Source: Nocardia ninae NBRC 108245 (GTDB lineage: Bacteria; Actinomycetota; Actinomycetes; Mycobacteriales; Mycobacteriaceae). From it: a DNA stretch of 64,000 bases. The stretch covers positions 124,001 to 188,000 of the forward strand of contig NZ_BJXA01000003.1 of NCBI RefSeq assembly GCF_007990755.1. The letters are read 5' to 3'. Both the position numbers and the translations under genes were made by a program. Shown here piece after piece: positions 31,499 to 39,713 of this stretch. Numbering within the stretch: the first letter of the stretch is position 1; every line of letters begins with the position of its first letter. The notes beneath the pieces are model-generated. The model did not search any database, was not told where the DNA came from, and saw only the letters and a list, made by a program, of their open reading frames with translations.

Positions 31499-33394
31499 AT
31501 GGCCGAGCCGTTGTCCACCACCGCGGCGTCGGTGCCGCCGAATCATCGATTCGATATCGGGCCCGTCCGGTATCCGAAGTTGTTCGGCGCCACCACCGTT
31601 CCCATTCCGATGTCGGACGGGGCCATCCTGACGGCCGATATCCTGCGTCCCGGCGACGGCGCCGGGCCCGCCAGAGGGCCGCTGCCCGCCATCATCAACT
31701 TCACCCCCTACAACAAGATGCTCAACCGGCACGGCATGCGCTGGAACGACACGTTGCGCGCTGTCGGCCGGCGGGTGGGTTCCTCGGATCGCCGGCGGTT
31801 CACTGCCCGCGACGTACTGCACACGCCCGCGGGCGGCATCCTGGAACCGTTCGTGATCAACCGAACGGCGGTCCGCCGCGGCTATGTCGGGCTGATGATC
31901 GATGTGCGTGGCACCGGCACCTCGACGGGAAGCTGGGATTTCTTCCAGCCGCGGGAACAGCAGGACTATCTGGAAGCGATCGCGTGGGTGCGCGAACAGC
32001 CCTGGTGCAACGGCGAATTCGCGGTGACCGGTATTTCGTATGGCGCCATCGCCGCATTGATCACCGCGGGTCTGCGACCGGAGGGCCTGCGCGCCGTGTT
32101 CGCCATCGAGGCGGGGGAGGATCCGATGCGCGAGCTCGGCCTGACCGGTGGCGTGCCGACGCCGGGGATGCTGCTGTGGATCCTCGCCGTCACCGGCTCG
32201 AAATGGCTACCGTCGGTGCCGGGTCTGCTGCGGGCCGGGATGACTGGTCAGGTTCTGCGTGACCGGATCGCCGACCCGGCCGGTTGGGTGCGGCACGCGA
32301 TCGAAATCGGGCTCACCGAGCGACATCCCGACAGCTTCCTCAATCCGATGTGGGCGGGCAAGCTGGCGCGCTTCGAGGACATCACGGCACCGACCTGGAT
32401 CCACGGCGGTTGGCACGACGTCTACAACCGCTCGAACTTTCGGATGTTCGATCGAATCCCGTTGTCCGGCGGGGCAAAACAGGTCGTGGTCGACGACTCC
32501 TACCATCTCACCGTCGGTTCGGGGCTGGGTGCGCCCGACAGTCCGCAGGCGATCGACGAGCTGCAATGCGCCTGGTTCGACCGGTGGGTCAAGGACATCG
32601 ACAACGGCATCGACCGCTACGGCCCGGTCACGGTGCGCAGGCAGGGCGACGGTCGTTGGTTGCGGCACCCGGTGTTCCCGGATCCCGCGGCCACGCGGCA
32701 ACGGCTCTATTTGAACGCCGAGATCACCGGTGCGGCAGCGCATGCCGGTACCGACGCGGGCCTGTCCTCGGCGCCCACCGAGCTCGGATCCCGACTACCG
32801 TTGCCCATCGGGCGAATTCGGATGGCGTCCAACAACACCGGTGTCATGAGCATGGGCGTGACACTGTTGTTCGGACGCAGGTTCGGCACCGACGACCGGC
32901 ACGCCGAGGCGGGCGCCGTCACGTTCACCAGTGCGCCGTTCACCGCGGACACCGTCTTGTCCGGCCCGATGAACCTGCATCTGAGCGTGGAAGCGGAAGG
33001 GGCGGACGCCTTTTGGTCGATAACCGTGTGCGACGTCGAGCCGGATGGCGCGTCGGTACCGCTGACCCGTGGCGCGTTGCTGTCCAGTCTGCGAGCGATC
33101 GATGCCGCAGGCAGTGAGTACGTCGACGGCGAGCTGTTGTTCCCGCTGCATACCCTCACCGCCGAGTCTGTGCTGCCGTTGACGCCCGGCGTGCCGTTCG
33201 TCGTCGATATCGAGATCAACCCGACCGAAGCGCTGGTGCGGGCGGGCCATCGACTACGGGTCGCGGTGAGCCGCAGCAGCTTTCTTCGGCACCTGATCCC
33301 GCCGTGGCTACGGCGCACGATCACCGGCCAAGCCATCGTGCTCGACCCCGAGCAGCCGAGCTACCTCATCTTCCGCGCGGCACCTGCCGACTGA
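31499..33394 (+). CDS. CocE/NonD-family serine hydrolase
   Basis: A 631-residue hydrolase of the X-Pro dipeptidyl-peptidase S15/cocaine esterase family. Strand PAIINFTPYNK comes first, then IDVRGTGTSTGSWD, the nucleophile elbow GISYGA, an inserted helical cap and a C-terminal jelly-roll (NLHLSVEAEGADAFWSITVCDVEPDG). It should hydrolyse esters or acyl-amino acids. No signal peptide is visible. A GAGAGGA site lies before the ATG, 18 bases after the SDR gene, so the two form an operon. Confidence 0.85.
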   Translation: MAEPLSTTAASVPPNHRFDIGPVRYPKLFGATTVPIPMSDGAILTADILRPGDGAGPARGPLPAIINFTPYNKMLNRHGMRWNDTLRAVGRRVGSSDRRRFTARDVLHTPAGGILEPFVINRTAVRRGYVGLMIDVRGTGTSTGSWDFFQPREQQDYLEAIAWVREQPWCNGEFAVTGISYGAIAALITAGLRPEGLRAVFAIEAGEDPMRELGLTGGVPTPGMLLWILAVTGSKWLPSVPGLLRAGMTGQVLRDRIADPAGWVRHAIEIGLTERHPDSFLNPMWAGKLARFEDITAPTWIHGGWHDVYNRSNFRMFDRIPLSGGAKQVVVDDSYHLTVGSGLGAPDSPQAIDELQCAWFDRWVKDIDNGIDRYGPVTVRRQGDGRWLRHPVFPDPAATRQRLYLNAEITGAAAHAGTDAGLSSAPTELGSRLPLPIGRIRMASNNTGVMSMGVTLLFGRRFGTDDRHAEAGAVTFTSAPFTADTVLSGPMNLHLSVEAEGADAFWSITVCDVEPDGASVPLTRGALLSSLRAIDAAGSEYVDGELLFPLHTLTAESVLPLTPGVPFVVDIEINPTEALVRAGHRLRVAVSRSSFLRHLIPPWLRRTITGQAIVLDPEQPSYLIFRAAPAD

Positions 33395-33477
33395 CACACA
33401 GACGATCGGTCTCCCCGCAACAACTTTCGCCTGTGGCATTCGGCACGGTTCGCCGGGATTGTCCCGTTGGCGTACTT

Positions 33478-33507
33478 CGCTACTATGTACTACAAACCGT
33501 AGTAGCG
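33478..33507. promoter_or_regulatory. Two nested inverted repeats upstream of SDR gene
   Basis: CGCTACTA (33478-33485) is inverted at 33500-33507, and inside it TACTAC (33488-33493) is inverted at 33499-33504. The element ends 11 bases before the ATG and covers the likely promoter, so it is a good repressor operator candidate. No regulator gene is adjacent. Confidence 0.55.
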
Positions 33508-33518
33508 GAGGGGAAGTC

Positions 33519-34283
33519 ATGGGCAAGTTGCAGGGCAAAGTGGCCCTGGTCACCGGTTCCAGCCGTGGTATCGGACGCGGCATCGCCTGCCGGCTCGCGC
33601 GGGACGGCGCGCTGGTCGCGGTGCACTACTCGACCAACGAGGGGGCGGGCAAGGAGACCGTCCGGCTGATCGAGGCGGCGGGCGGCCACGCTTTTCTGGT
33701 GCGCGCCGAACTCGGCGCGCCGGAGGCGATCTCGGAGTTGTTCGCGCAGCTGGAACCGGAACTGCTCACCCGGACCGGCACCGTGCGGCTGGACATCCTG
33801 GTGAACAACGCGGCGCACGCCGGCTTCACCGGCACGATGCCCGAGGACGTCACGCCGGAGATGTTCGATCGGCACATCGCGGTCAACACCAAGGCGCCGT
33901 TCTATCTCACCTTGCGCGCACTGAGCTCGATGACCTCCGGTGGCCGGATCATCAACATCTCCTCCGGTATGACCAGGACCTCGCTGCCGTCGCAGATCTG
34001 CTACGCGATGAGCAAAGGCGCCATGGAGCAGATCACCTTGCAACTGGCCCTGCACATCGCGCCCCGCGGCATCACCATCAACACGGTCGCCCCGGGCGTC
34101 ACCAACAATGGTGATCCGGTCTTCGACGACCCGGACACCGTCGCCGAAATGTCCGCCTGGTCGGCCTTCAACCGGGTCGGCGAGGTATCCGACATCGCCG
34201 ACGTGGTGGCCTTCGTCGCCTCCGAGGACGCCCGTTGGATCACCGGCTCCTACATCGACGCCTCCGGCGGCACCCTGCTCTGA
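33519..34283 (+). CDS. Short-chain dehydrogenase (FabG-like)
   Basis: A 254-residue SDR with TGSSRGIGRG, NNAAHAG, serine in NISSGMTRTS and catalytic YAMSKGA. VAVHYSTNE after strand 2 lacks an acidic residue at the usual NAD position, which suits NADPH. The C-terminus DARWITGSYIDASGG is typical of 3-oxoacyl reductase-like members. The ATG follows GGAGGGG, and nested inverted repeats lie directly upstream. It is convergent with the NUDIX gene, with five bases between them. Confidence 0.85.
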   Translation: MGKLQGKVALVTGSSRGIGRGIACRLARDGALVAVHYSTNEGAGKETVRLIEAAGGHAFLVRAELGAPEAISELFAQLEPELLTRTGTVRLDILVNNAAHAGFTGTMPEDVTPEMFDRHIAVNTKAPFYLTLRALSSMTSGGRIINISSGMTRTSLPSQICYAMSKGAMEQITLQLALHIAPRGITINTVAPGVTNNGDPVFDDPDTVAEMSAWSAFNRVGEVSDIADVVAFVASEDARWITGSYIDASGGTLL

Positions 34284-34288
34284 CCGCC

Positions 34289-34786
34289 CTACCGCAGAGT
34301 GGCGTGTTCGGGCCAGCCGTACAGGCCGAAGTGTTCGTTGTTGCGGAACATGTCCAGCCCGGCGCGGGTGCTGAGAATAGTGTCGTCCGGGATGTCGTCG
34401 ATGTCGAACCAGCGCAGCTCCGAACAGCGCTCGGGTTCGCGGTTCCAGGGTTCGCCGGACCAGGTATCGGCCTGAAAGATGAACACGATCAGGGCTTGAC
34501 CGGGCGGGGACTGGATGTGCATCGAGGCGACCATCCGGACGTGCTCGCGCTCCACCTGCACCCCGATCTCCTCCTCGGCCTCCCGAATGACCGCAGTGAG
34601 CACATCCTCCCCGGCATCCAGTCGCCCGCCGGGAGCGTTCCATTCCCCGTCGCCGAACTCGGTGTTCCGCCGCCGCGCGAGCAGCACCCGTTCACCCTTG
34701 GTCAGCAACAACTGCACTCCGATGACACTGCGGAAGATCGTCAACTGGCCTCCTGGTCGAGTTCGGGCAAGCGTACTATCCGCCAT
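34289..34786 (-). CDS. NUDIX hydrolase
   Basis: A 165-residue NUDIX protein. The NUDIX box GX5EX7REXXEEXG is complete in GRLDAGEDVLTAVIREAEEEIGV, with metal-binding glutamates. It should hydrolyse a nucleoside diphosphate linked to another group; MutT-like cleaning or NAD/ADP-ribose cleavage are possible. The start is divergent from the small kinase gene with only 33 bases between, so one or both transcripts may have a very short leader. Confidence 0.85.
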   Translation of the reverse strand: MADSTLARTRPGGQLTIFRSVIGVQLLLTKGERVLLARRRNTEFGDGEWNAPGGRLDAGEDVLTAVIREAEEEIGVQVEREHVRMVASMHIQSPPGQALIVFIFQADTWSGEPWNREPERCSELRWFDIDDIPDDTILSTRAGLDMFRNNEHFGLYGWPEHATLR

Positions 34787-34819
34787 CTCACCCGATACTC
34801 ACTTGCATCCAGTGCAATT

Positions 34820-35356
34820 ATGATCAGCATGACACCTTCGGTCTTCCTCATTACTGGCATTCAGGCGGCGGGGAAGTCGACTGTGGCGCAGGCGTTAGCC
34901 GAGCGACTGCCGCGGTCGGCGCATGTACGAGGTGACACTTTTCGAAGGTTCATCGTCGGCGGCCGGGACGAAATGAGCAGGGAGCCCTCGCAGGAGGCGC
35001 TGCGGCAGCTCTGTCTGCGGCATCGGCTCGCGGCGAATGCCGCCGACGCCTACGCGGAGGCCGGCTTCACCGCGGTGTTGCAGGACACCGTGCTCGGAGA
35101 GTTGTTGCAGTACACCATCGATCAGATCGAGACGCGTCCGTTGTATGTGGTGGTGCTCGCGCCGCGGCCGTATGCCGTCGCCGCCCGTGAAGCCGCGCGG
35201 GGCAAGCAAGCGTATGGCACGTTCAGCGTGGCCGACCTGGACGCGGCCTTGCGGCAGACCACCCCGCGCATCGGATTGTGGCTGGACACTTCCGATCTCA
35301 CCGTCGAGCAGACCGTCGACCAGATTTTGACCCGCGCGGAACCGCTGCCGCAGTAA
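34820..35356 (+). CDS. P-loop kinase, chloramphenicol phosphotransferase-like
   Basis: A 178-residue P-loop protein. Walker A is GIQAAGKST right after the first strand SVFLIT; an acidic residue in VRGDTFRRF follows strand 2; a basic lid lies near REAARGKQAYG; and LWLDTSDLTVEQT closes the fold. This layout fits small-molecule kinases of the CPT/zeta-like group. The substrate cannot be inferred. ATG at 34820 or 34829; neither has a good ribosome-binding site. It is divergent from a NUDIX gene. Confidence 0.75.
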   Translation: MISMTPSVFLITGIQAAGKSTVAQALAERLPRSAHVRGDTFRRFIVGGRDEMSREPSQEALRQLCLRHRLAANAADAYAEAGFTAVLQDTVLGELLQYTIDQIETRPLYVVVLAPRPYAVAAREAARGKQAYGTFSVADLDAALRQTTPRIGLWLDTSDLTVEQTVDQILTRAEPLPQ

Positions 35357-35552
35357 CCCGCGCGGGCCTCCCCGCCGTTCAGTGGTGCTGTGCCACTGGG
35401 CGATCGGTCAACGGGATTCAGCTGGTGGATCTGCCGCAGCGCCCTGAGCCGACCGTGTCAGCGTGACCACGTCTCCCACGCTAACCGTCGCAGGGCGGAT
35501 CGGGCCGCGTAGTGTGCCCGATAGGCAAGAATTTGCTATGTCCGGTCAGGTT

Positions 35553-37055
35553 TCACGATGGCCGTGGCGGGCTCAGCGGGGTGAGCGGCTTGGTGGCGGG
35601 TCCTTCCAGCAGGGTGCCGTCGGGGGCGAAGCGGGAACCGTGCAGCGGGCAGTCCCAGGAGCGCTCGGCGTCGTTCCAGCGGACGATCCCGTAGAGGTGC
35701 GGGCAGACGGCGGACAGCTCGGTGGTGGTGCCGTCGACCGTGCAGGTGGCGGTGGGGCGCAGGCCGTGTCGTTCGACGGTGCCGCAACCCTCCGCCGGAA
35801 CCTGATCGGACGAGTGGGTGGTCACGCGCAGCCAGCCGGTCGTGAGTTGTTGCGCGACAGCACCGTTCGCGAGGGCGGCGGACGGCAACGCCTTGAGTTC
35901 GTTCGGCCGCCAGCTGGCGAGCGCATCCGCCCAGTGCGTTGACTTGCCGGTGATCCGACCAGCCAGCGCCAAGGCGGCGGCGACGCCGTTGGTGAGGCCC
36001 CATTTCGCGTATCCGGTGCCCAGGAGGATGTTCTCCCGGCCCGGCAGCAGCGGTCCGACATAGGGCAGTTCGCCGACCGGCGAGTAATCCTGGGCCGACC
36101 ACTCCTGCATGGGTTGCGCGGTGGGGAACCAGGTCCGCGTCCAGCTGAGCAGATCGTCGACCTTCGCGCGCTCGGACTTCGTGCGTCCGACGGGATGACC
36201 GTTGCCGCCGACCAGCAGCACGTCCCCGTCCGGCGTCGGTGCGTACCGCATCGAGCGGGTGGGTTGCCCCGCGCTGATGTACATGTCGCGCGGGATCGGC
36301 TCGGTCAGCCGGAACGCGGCCAGGTAGGAACGCTGCGCGGTGAGCCTGGCGAAGAACCCGCCGCGATCGAGTATCGGTGTGCCCGTTGCCAAGACGACGG
36401 TGCGTGCGCCCAGGTCACCGTGTTCGGTCTCCACGGTGAGCTCGCCGTTGTCGCCACTGTGCACGCCGCGCACCGTGGTCGACTCGTAGATCGGCGCCGC
36501 ATGCGACTCGACCTGGGCCGCGAGCGCGGCGAGGACGGCCATGGGGTCGGCCTGGGCCTGGTCGGCCAGCCGCACCGCACCGTGGTTCGGGAAGGGGACG
36601 TCGAGCTCGTCGACGAGCTCGGTGGGTAAGCCCGCCGCCCGGGTCGCGTCGAATTCCGCACGCACCTTGCCGATTTCGTCTTCGGACTGCGCATAGGTGA
36701 GTGCCGCCTGATGTTGTACGGCGACGCCGTGCTCGGCACAGAACCGCAACAACCATTGCTGCCCTTCACGATTCGCCGTCACATAGTCACGCAGCGTGCT
36801 TGCGGAATGGCGCTTCCGGATCTGCTGTGCCCTGGTGCCCTGCAACAGGCTGATCTTGCCGGTGGTGGCGCCGGTGGTGCCCGCGCCGACCCGCTTGGCC
36901 TCGACGACCGCCACTTGGACACCACTCTCGGCGAGCAGCAGCGCGGTCACCAGTCCGGTGAGACCGCCGCCGATCACGACGGTGTCGAAGCGTGATCCCG
37001 GCGTCAATCGCAACCGCGCTGGTACTTCGGCGTCGTTCAACCATAGTGGCGTCAT
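35553..37055 (-). CDS. FAD-dependent oxidoreductase with C-terminal Rieske domain
   Basis: A 500-residue two-domain protein. Residues 20-390 are a DAO-type flavoprotein with GGGLTG in the dinucleotide fold and LLGTGYAKWGLTNG near the FAD end. The last 90 residues are a Rieske [2Fe-2S] domain with CPHLYG and CPLHGS supplying the two cysteines and two histidines. This domain order occurs in many actinobacteria and bacilli as glycine/D-amino acid oxidase-like proteins; the electron donor and substrate are not known. No signal peptide. It is divergent from the DmpA-type peptidase. Confidence 0.9.
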   Translation of the reverse strand: MTPLWLNDAEVPARLRLTPGSRFDTVVIGGGLTGLVTALLLAESGVQVAVVEAKRVGAGTTGATTGKISLLQGTRAQQIRKRHSASTLRDYVTANREGQQWLLRFCAEHGVAVQHQAALTYAQSEDEIGKVRAEFDATRAAGLPTELVDELDVPFPNHGAVRLADQAQADPMAVLAALAAQVESHAAPIYESTTVRGVHSGDNGELTVETEHGDLGARTVVLATGTPILDRGGFFARLTAQRSYLAAFRLTEPIPRDMYISAGQPTRSMRYAPTPDGDVLLVGGNGHPVGRTKSERAKVDDLLSWTRTWFPTAQPMQEWSAQDYSPVGELPYVGPLLPGRENILLGTGYAKWGLTNGVAAALALAGRITGKSTHWADALASWRPNELKALPSAALANGAVAQQLTTGWLRVTTHSSDQVPAEGCGTVERHGLRPTATCTVDGTTTELSAVCPHLYGIVRWNDAERSWDCPLHGSRFAPDGTLLEGPATKPLTPLSPPRPS

Positions 37056-37158
37056 AGTTCCGGCATAACCGGTCCGCGACCGGGCAAACCCGAGCTCGAT
37101 GTCTGAAAACTGGCTAGATAACCGCGCGGCGGTCGGTTTCTTTCTTTACGATCATCCC

Positions 37159-38235
37159 ATGAATGTGCGTGCGCGGGAGTTCGGGCTGCAATTCCCTGGA
37201 GCCACTGGGGAATTGAACGCTATCACCGACGTGCCCGGCGTCGAGGTCGGTTACAGCACCCTTATCCGCGGCGAGGACGTGCGCACCGGCGTCACGGCGA
37301 TCCTGCCGCGCGGCCGCGAGCGGGTATTCACGCCGTGCGCCGCGGGCTGGTATTCGCTCAACGGCAACGGCGAGATGACCGGCACCGTCTGGCTCACCGA
37401 GACGGGTTCGCTGGCGCTGCCCATTCTGATCACCAACACCCACGCTGTCGGCACCTGTCACCGGGGGATCATCGACTGGCTGGTCGAGGCGTTTCCGGAG
37501 CTACCCGACGACTGGTCGCTGCCGGTGGTCGCCGAAACCTGGGACGGCTACCTCAATGACATCAACGGCGCGCACGTCACGTCGGCCGACGCGATGGCGG
37601 CCATCGAGACCGCCTCGGGCGGGCCGATCGCCGAGGGCAGCGTCGGCGGCGGCACCGGCATGAACTGTTACGGCTTCAAGGGCGGCAGCGGCACCGCGTC
37701 GCGCCGCGTCGGGTACGGCAAGGACACCTACACCGTCGGCGCCTTCGTCCAAGCGAATTTCGGTGCCCGTAAGGAACTTACGATCCGCGGCGTGCCACTC
37801 GGGGAGGTGCTGGCCGAGGACGATCCGCTGGGGGAGTGGGCGGCCCCGGCGAGTTCCGGCTCCGTCATCGTCGTCGTCGCGACCGACGCGCCGCTGCTGC
37901 CGGGCCAGCTGACCGCGATGTCGCGCCGGGTGCCGCTCGGCCTCGCGCGCACCGGCACCACCGGCTCGCACTTCTCCGGCGACATCTTCCTGACCTTCTC
38001 CACCGCCAACGAGGGCGCGCTCACCAGCGTCTTCCCCAACGGCGAAAGCCCTTACGAACAGCTGACATTCATTCCGTGGGGTCAGCTCAACCCCTTCTAC
38101 GACGCGATCGTCCAGGTGGTCGAGGAGGCCGTGGTGAACGTGCTGTTCGCCGGCGAGACGATGGTCGGCCGGGACGGCCATCGTTCGCCGGCGCTGCCGG
38201 TGGACACGGTGCTGAAGTTGCTCACCACGACATAG
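37159..38235 (+). CDS. P1 family (DmpA-type) self-cleaving aminopeptidase
   Basis: A 358-residue Ntn-like hydrolase of peptidase family S58. Family blocks are AITDVPGVEVGYSTL, ITNTHAVGTCHRGI, GSVGGGTGMNCYGFKGG and GSVIVVVATDAPLLPGQ. By analogy with DmpA, self-cleavage before the serine of GSVIVV would make alpha and beta chains and expose the nucleophile. Relatives release N-terminal D- or L-alanine or beta-amino acids. The ATG at 37159 matches family starts. The end overlaps the convergent hemerythrin remnant by 14 bases. Confidence 0.9.
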   Translation: MNVRAREFGLQFPGATGELNAITDVPGVEVGYSTLIRGEDVRTGVTAILPRGRERVFTPCAAGWYSLNGNGEMTGTVWLTETGSLALPILITNTHAVGTCHRGIIDWLVEAFPELPDDWSLPVVAETWDGYLNDINGAHVTSADAMAAIETASGGPIAEGSVGGGTGMNCYGFKGGSGTASRRVGYGKDTYTVGAFVQANFGARKELTIRGVPLGEVLAEDDPLGEWAAPASSGSVIVVVATDAPLLPGQLTAMSRRVPLGLARTGTTGSHFSGDIFLTFSTANEGALTSVFPNGESPYEQLTFIPWGQLNPFYDAIVQVVEEAVVNVLFAGETMVGRDGHRSPALPVDTVLKLLTTT

Positions 38236-38416
38236 CGGTGTCCTGCATCAACTCGGCCTCGGTGGCCTCGTGCACCGCGAGCCAGCGGACGAACTCCTCG
38301 AAGGACTCCCTGCGCTCCGGGCCCGCCGTGGACTGCATCTCCTCTAGTAGCTCGCGCATCCGATTGTGTTGCAGAACAAGCAGTTCCACAACGTTTCTAT
38401 GATGACGCGATGTCAT
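38222..38416 (-). pseudogene. Truncated hemerythrin-domain protein
   Basis: A 64-codon frame whose first 55 residues match the start of actinobacterial hemerythrin-like proteins: DVV/VVELL, QHNRMRELLEEM and LAVHEATEAEL, including the first HxxxE metal ligands. Complete relatives have 150-200 residues and a four-helix bundle; here the protein ends after two helices, where it meets the convergent peptidase gene. It keeps a GAGG site before its ATG and follows the HdeA-like gene by 27 bases, so it is probably still transcribed, but it cannot form the diiron site alone. Confidence 0.6.
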
Positions 38417-38443
38417 GTCCTCGCCTCGTTCGTGCCTGCGGGC

Positions 38444-38767
38444 TTACTTCGGGACCAGAATGCCGGTCAGGTCGGCCTTCTTGATCGGGGTATCCGGATT
38501 CGCCTGAGCCGTGCACATCAACTTGATCGCCGCGATGGACGCGTCGACGGTCTGGTCCTGGGTGGACGGCGCCTCACCGCCGCGTTCCTGCTCGAGGAAC
38601 TTGGTGACGGTGATCCGCTGCTTGTCCGGATCCTGCGCGGTGAACTCGTTGCACGGCGTATCGCCGCCCTTGTTGACGAGTTTCTCCGGCTCGTCACCGC
38701 AGCCACCCACGAAGAAGGCCGTGGCCAGCGCGAACACGCAGAGCGAGGTGGTGGTTCTGCTCATCAT
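38444..38767 (-). CDS. Small lipoprotein, HdeA-like
   Basis: A 107-residue protein with signal peptide and lipobox FVGGC, so it is anchored outside the membrane. The mature part, with CNEFTAQDPDKQ, then a helix and LMCTAQANPDTPIKKADL, resembles the acid-stress chaperone HdeA: two cysteines and short helices. Function as an acid chaperone is inference. Its start shares a base with the stop of the upstream lipoprotein gene, so they form an operon, which also includes the hemerythrin remnant. Confidence 0.7.
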   Translation of the reverse strand: MMSRTTTSLCVFALATAFFVGGCGDEPEKLVNKGGDTPCNEFTAQDPDKQRITVTKFLEQERGGEAPSTQDQTVDASIAAIKLMCTAQANPDTPIKKADLTGILVPK

Positions 38768-39225
38768 CAGCCTCCGAATCCGGCGAGCGCGCCCGCGAGA
38801 TCAGACGTATCGAGTACCTCGAGCGCCTGCTGGCGCACGTCGGGGCAGTGCTGGGTGGTGATCTTGTCGATGACGCCACGGTCCTTGAGGACGGTGTCGT
38901 TGAGGCCGCCGTTGCGGGCCGCCCAGTTGTGCACGGTGCCGTTGAAGGCCACCCGGCCCAGCGCCGCGCCTTCGGTGCGCCACTTGTCGATATCGGGTCG
39001 CATCATGTCGCAGAGCTGTTTTGCCGCCGCGTCGGACACTTGATCGTCGGGATCGGGCACCTGCGCCGTCGTCGACGGCATGGTCAGCATGACCGTGTTG
39101 TCGGGGGTGGCGGGGGCCGCCGGATCCTTGTTGTCGTCCGAACATGCGGCAAGCAGTGGGGCCGCGGCGAGCGCACCGGAGAGCAGCAGTGCGCGCAGCA
39201 TCGGCCGGTGGCGATGTCGGGTCAT
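38767..39225 (-). CDS. Lipoprotein of unknown function
   Basis: A 152-residue protein with a basic signal peptide and lipobox LLAAC. The mature part starts with an acidic, proline-rich tether (DDNKDPAAPATPDN) and then has a helical domain with two cysteines (KQLCDMMRPDIDKW, TTQHCPDVRQQ) that may pair. I do not recognise the family beyond similarity to small actinobacterial lipoproteins. A strong TGAGGAG site precedes the ATG. It is first in a small operon, 50 bases downstream of a SigF-like promoter. Confidence 0.7.
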   Translation of the reverse strand: MTRHRHRPMLRALLLSGALAAAPLLAACSDDNKDPAAPATPDNTVMLTMPSTTAQVPDPDDQVSDAAAKQLCDMMRPDIDKWRTEGAALGRVAFNGTVHNWAARNGGLNDTVLKDRGVIDKITTQHCPDVRQQALEVLDTSDLAGALAGFGG

Positions 39226-39275
39226 GTTTTCTCCTCAGACGAAGGTCGCCGCGGTCGGCGGCGTCACGATGCGCA

Positions 39276-39300
39276 ATACCCGGGTGCGATATGACCAATC
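39276..39300 (-). promoter_or_regulatory. SigF-like promoter for lipoprotein operon
   Basis: On the minus strand GATT-N15-GGGTAT. The -10 matches the SigF consensus GGGTAT and the -35 matches GTTT at three of four bases. Start would be near 39269, 43 bases before the gene. Confidence 0.65.
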
Positions 39301-39640
39301 AATGGCCGGCCTGGTCGGTGAGGCCCATGCCCGCACGATTCTTGAGGCGGCGGTGCTCGAGCACGATGACGAGCACGCCGGCCACCATGCACGCCACGGT
39401 GGCGATGGCGCCGATGATGGCCCAGCCCTCGAAGCCGTAGCCCGCGGCGGTCAGCGTCAGCCCGAGGCCGACCAGCCCGATCGCCACCAGGATGATGCCC
39501 GGCCAATTGCGCGCGTCCTCGATGGATTCACCGACGTGGGCGCGCGAGGTACGGGTGTAATCCGGGAAATTGTCGTCGGGACGTCCGTGGTGCTCGGCAC
39601 CGCCGTGACCCGTGGTCGTTTCGTCCGGTCCGGGAAGCAT
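39299..39640 (-). CDS. UsfY-like membrane protein
   Basis: A 113-residue protein. A hydrophilic, histidine-rich N-terminus leads to TRTSRAHVGESIEDARNWPG, then two membrane helices (IILVAIGLVGLGLTLTAAGY and AIIGAIATVACMVAGVLVIV) and LEHRRLKNR. This matches UsfY of the mycobacterial usfY-usfX-sigF locus, whose role is not known. The ATG at 39640 follows AAAGGA at six bases. The frame is open to a TTG at 39661. A SigF-like promoter sits 49 bases upstream. Confidence 0.7.
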   Translation of the reverse strand: MLPGPDETTTGHGGAEHHGRPDDNFPDYTRTSRAHVGESIEDARNWPGIILVAIGLVGLGLTLTAAGYGFEGWAIIGAIATVACMVAGVLVIVLEHRRLKNRAGMGLTDQAGH

Positions 39641-39688
39641 AGGGGGTCCTTTCTGGTCCAACCACCGTCAGAGGGGGCATTCGAACGC

Positions 39689-39713
39689 ATACCCGGACGA
39701 GCGGGGCTCAATC
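39689..39713 (-). promoter_or_regulatory. SigF-like promoter for UsfY-like gene
   Basis: On the minus strand GATT-N15-GGGTAT, the same layout as at 39276-39300. Start near 39682. The -35 overlaps the end of the upstream glycosyltransferase gene. Confidence 0.65.
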
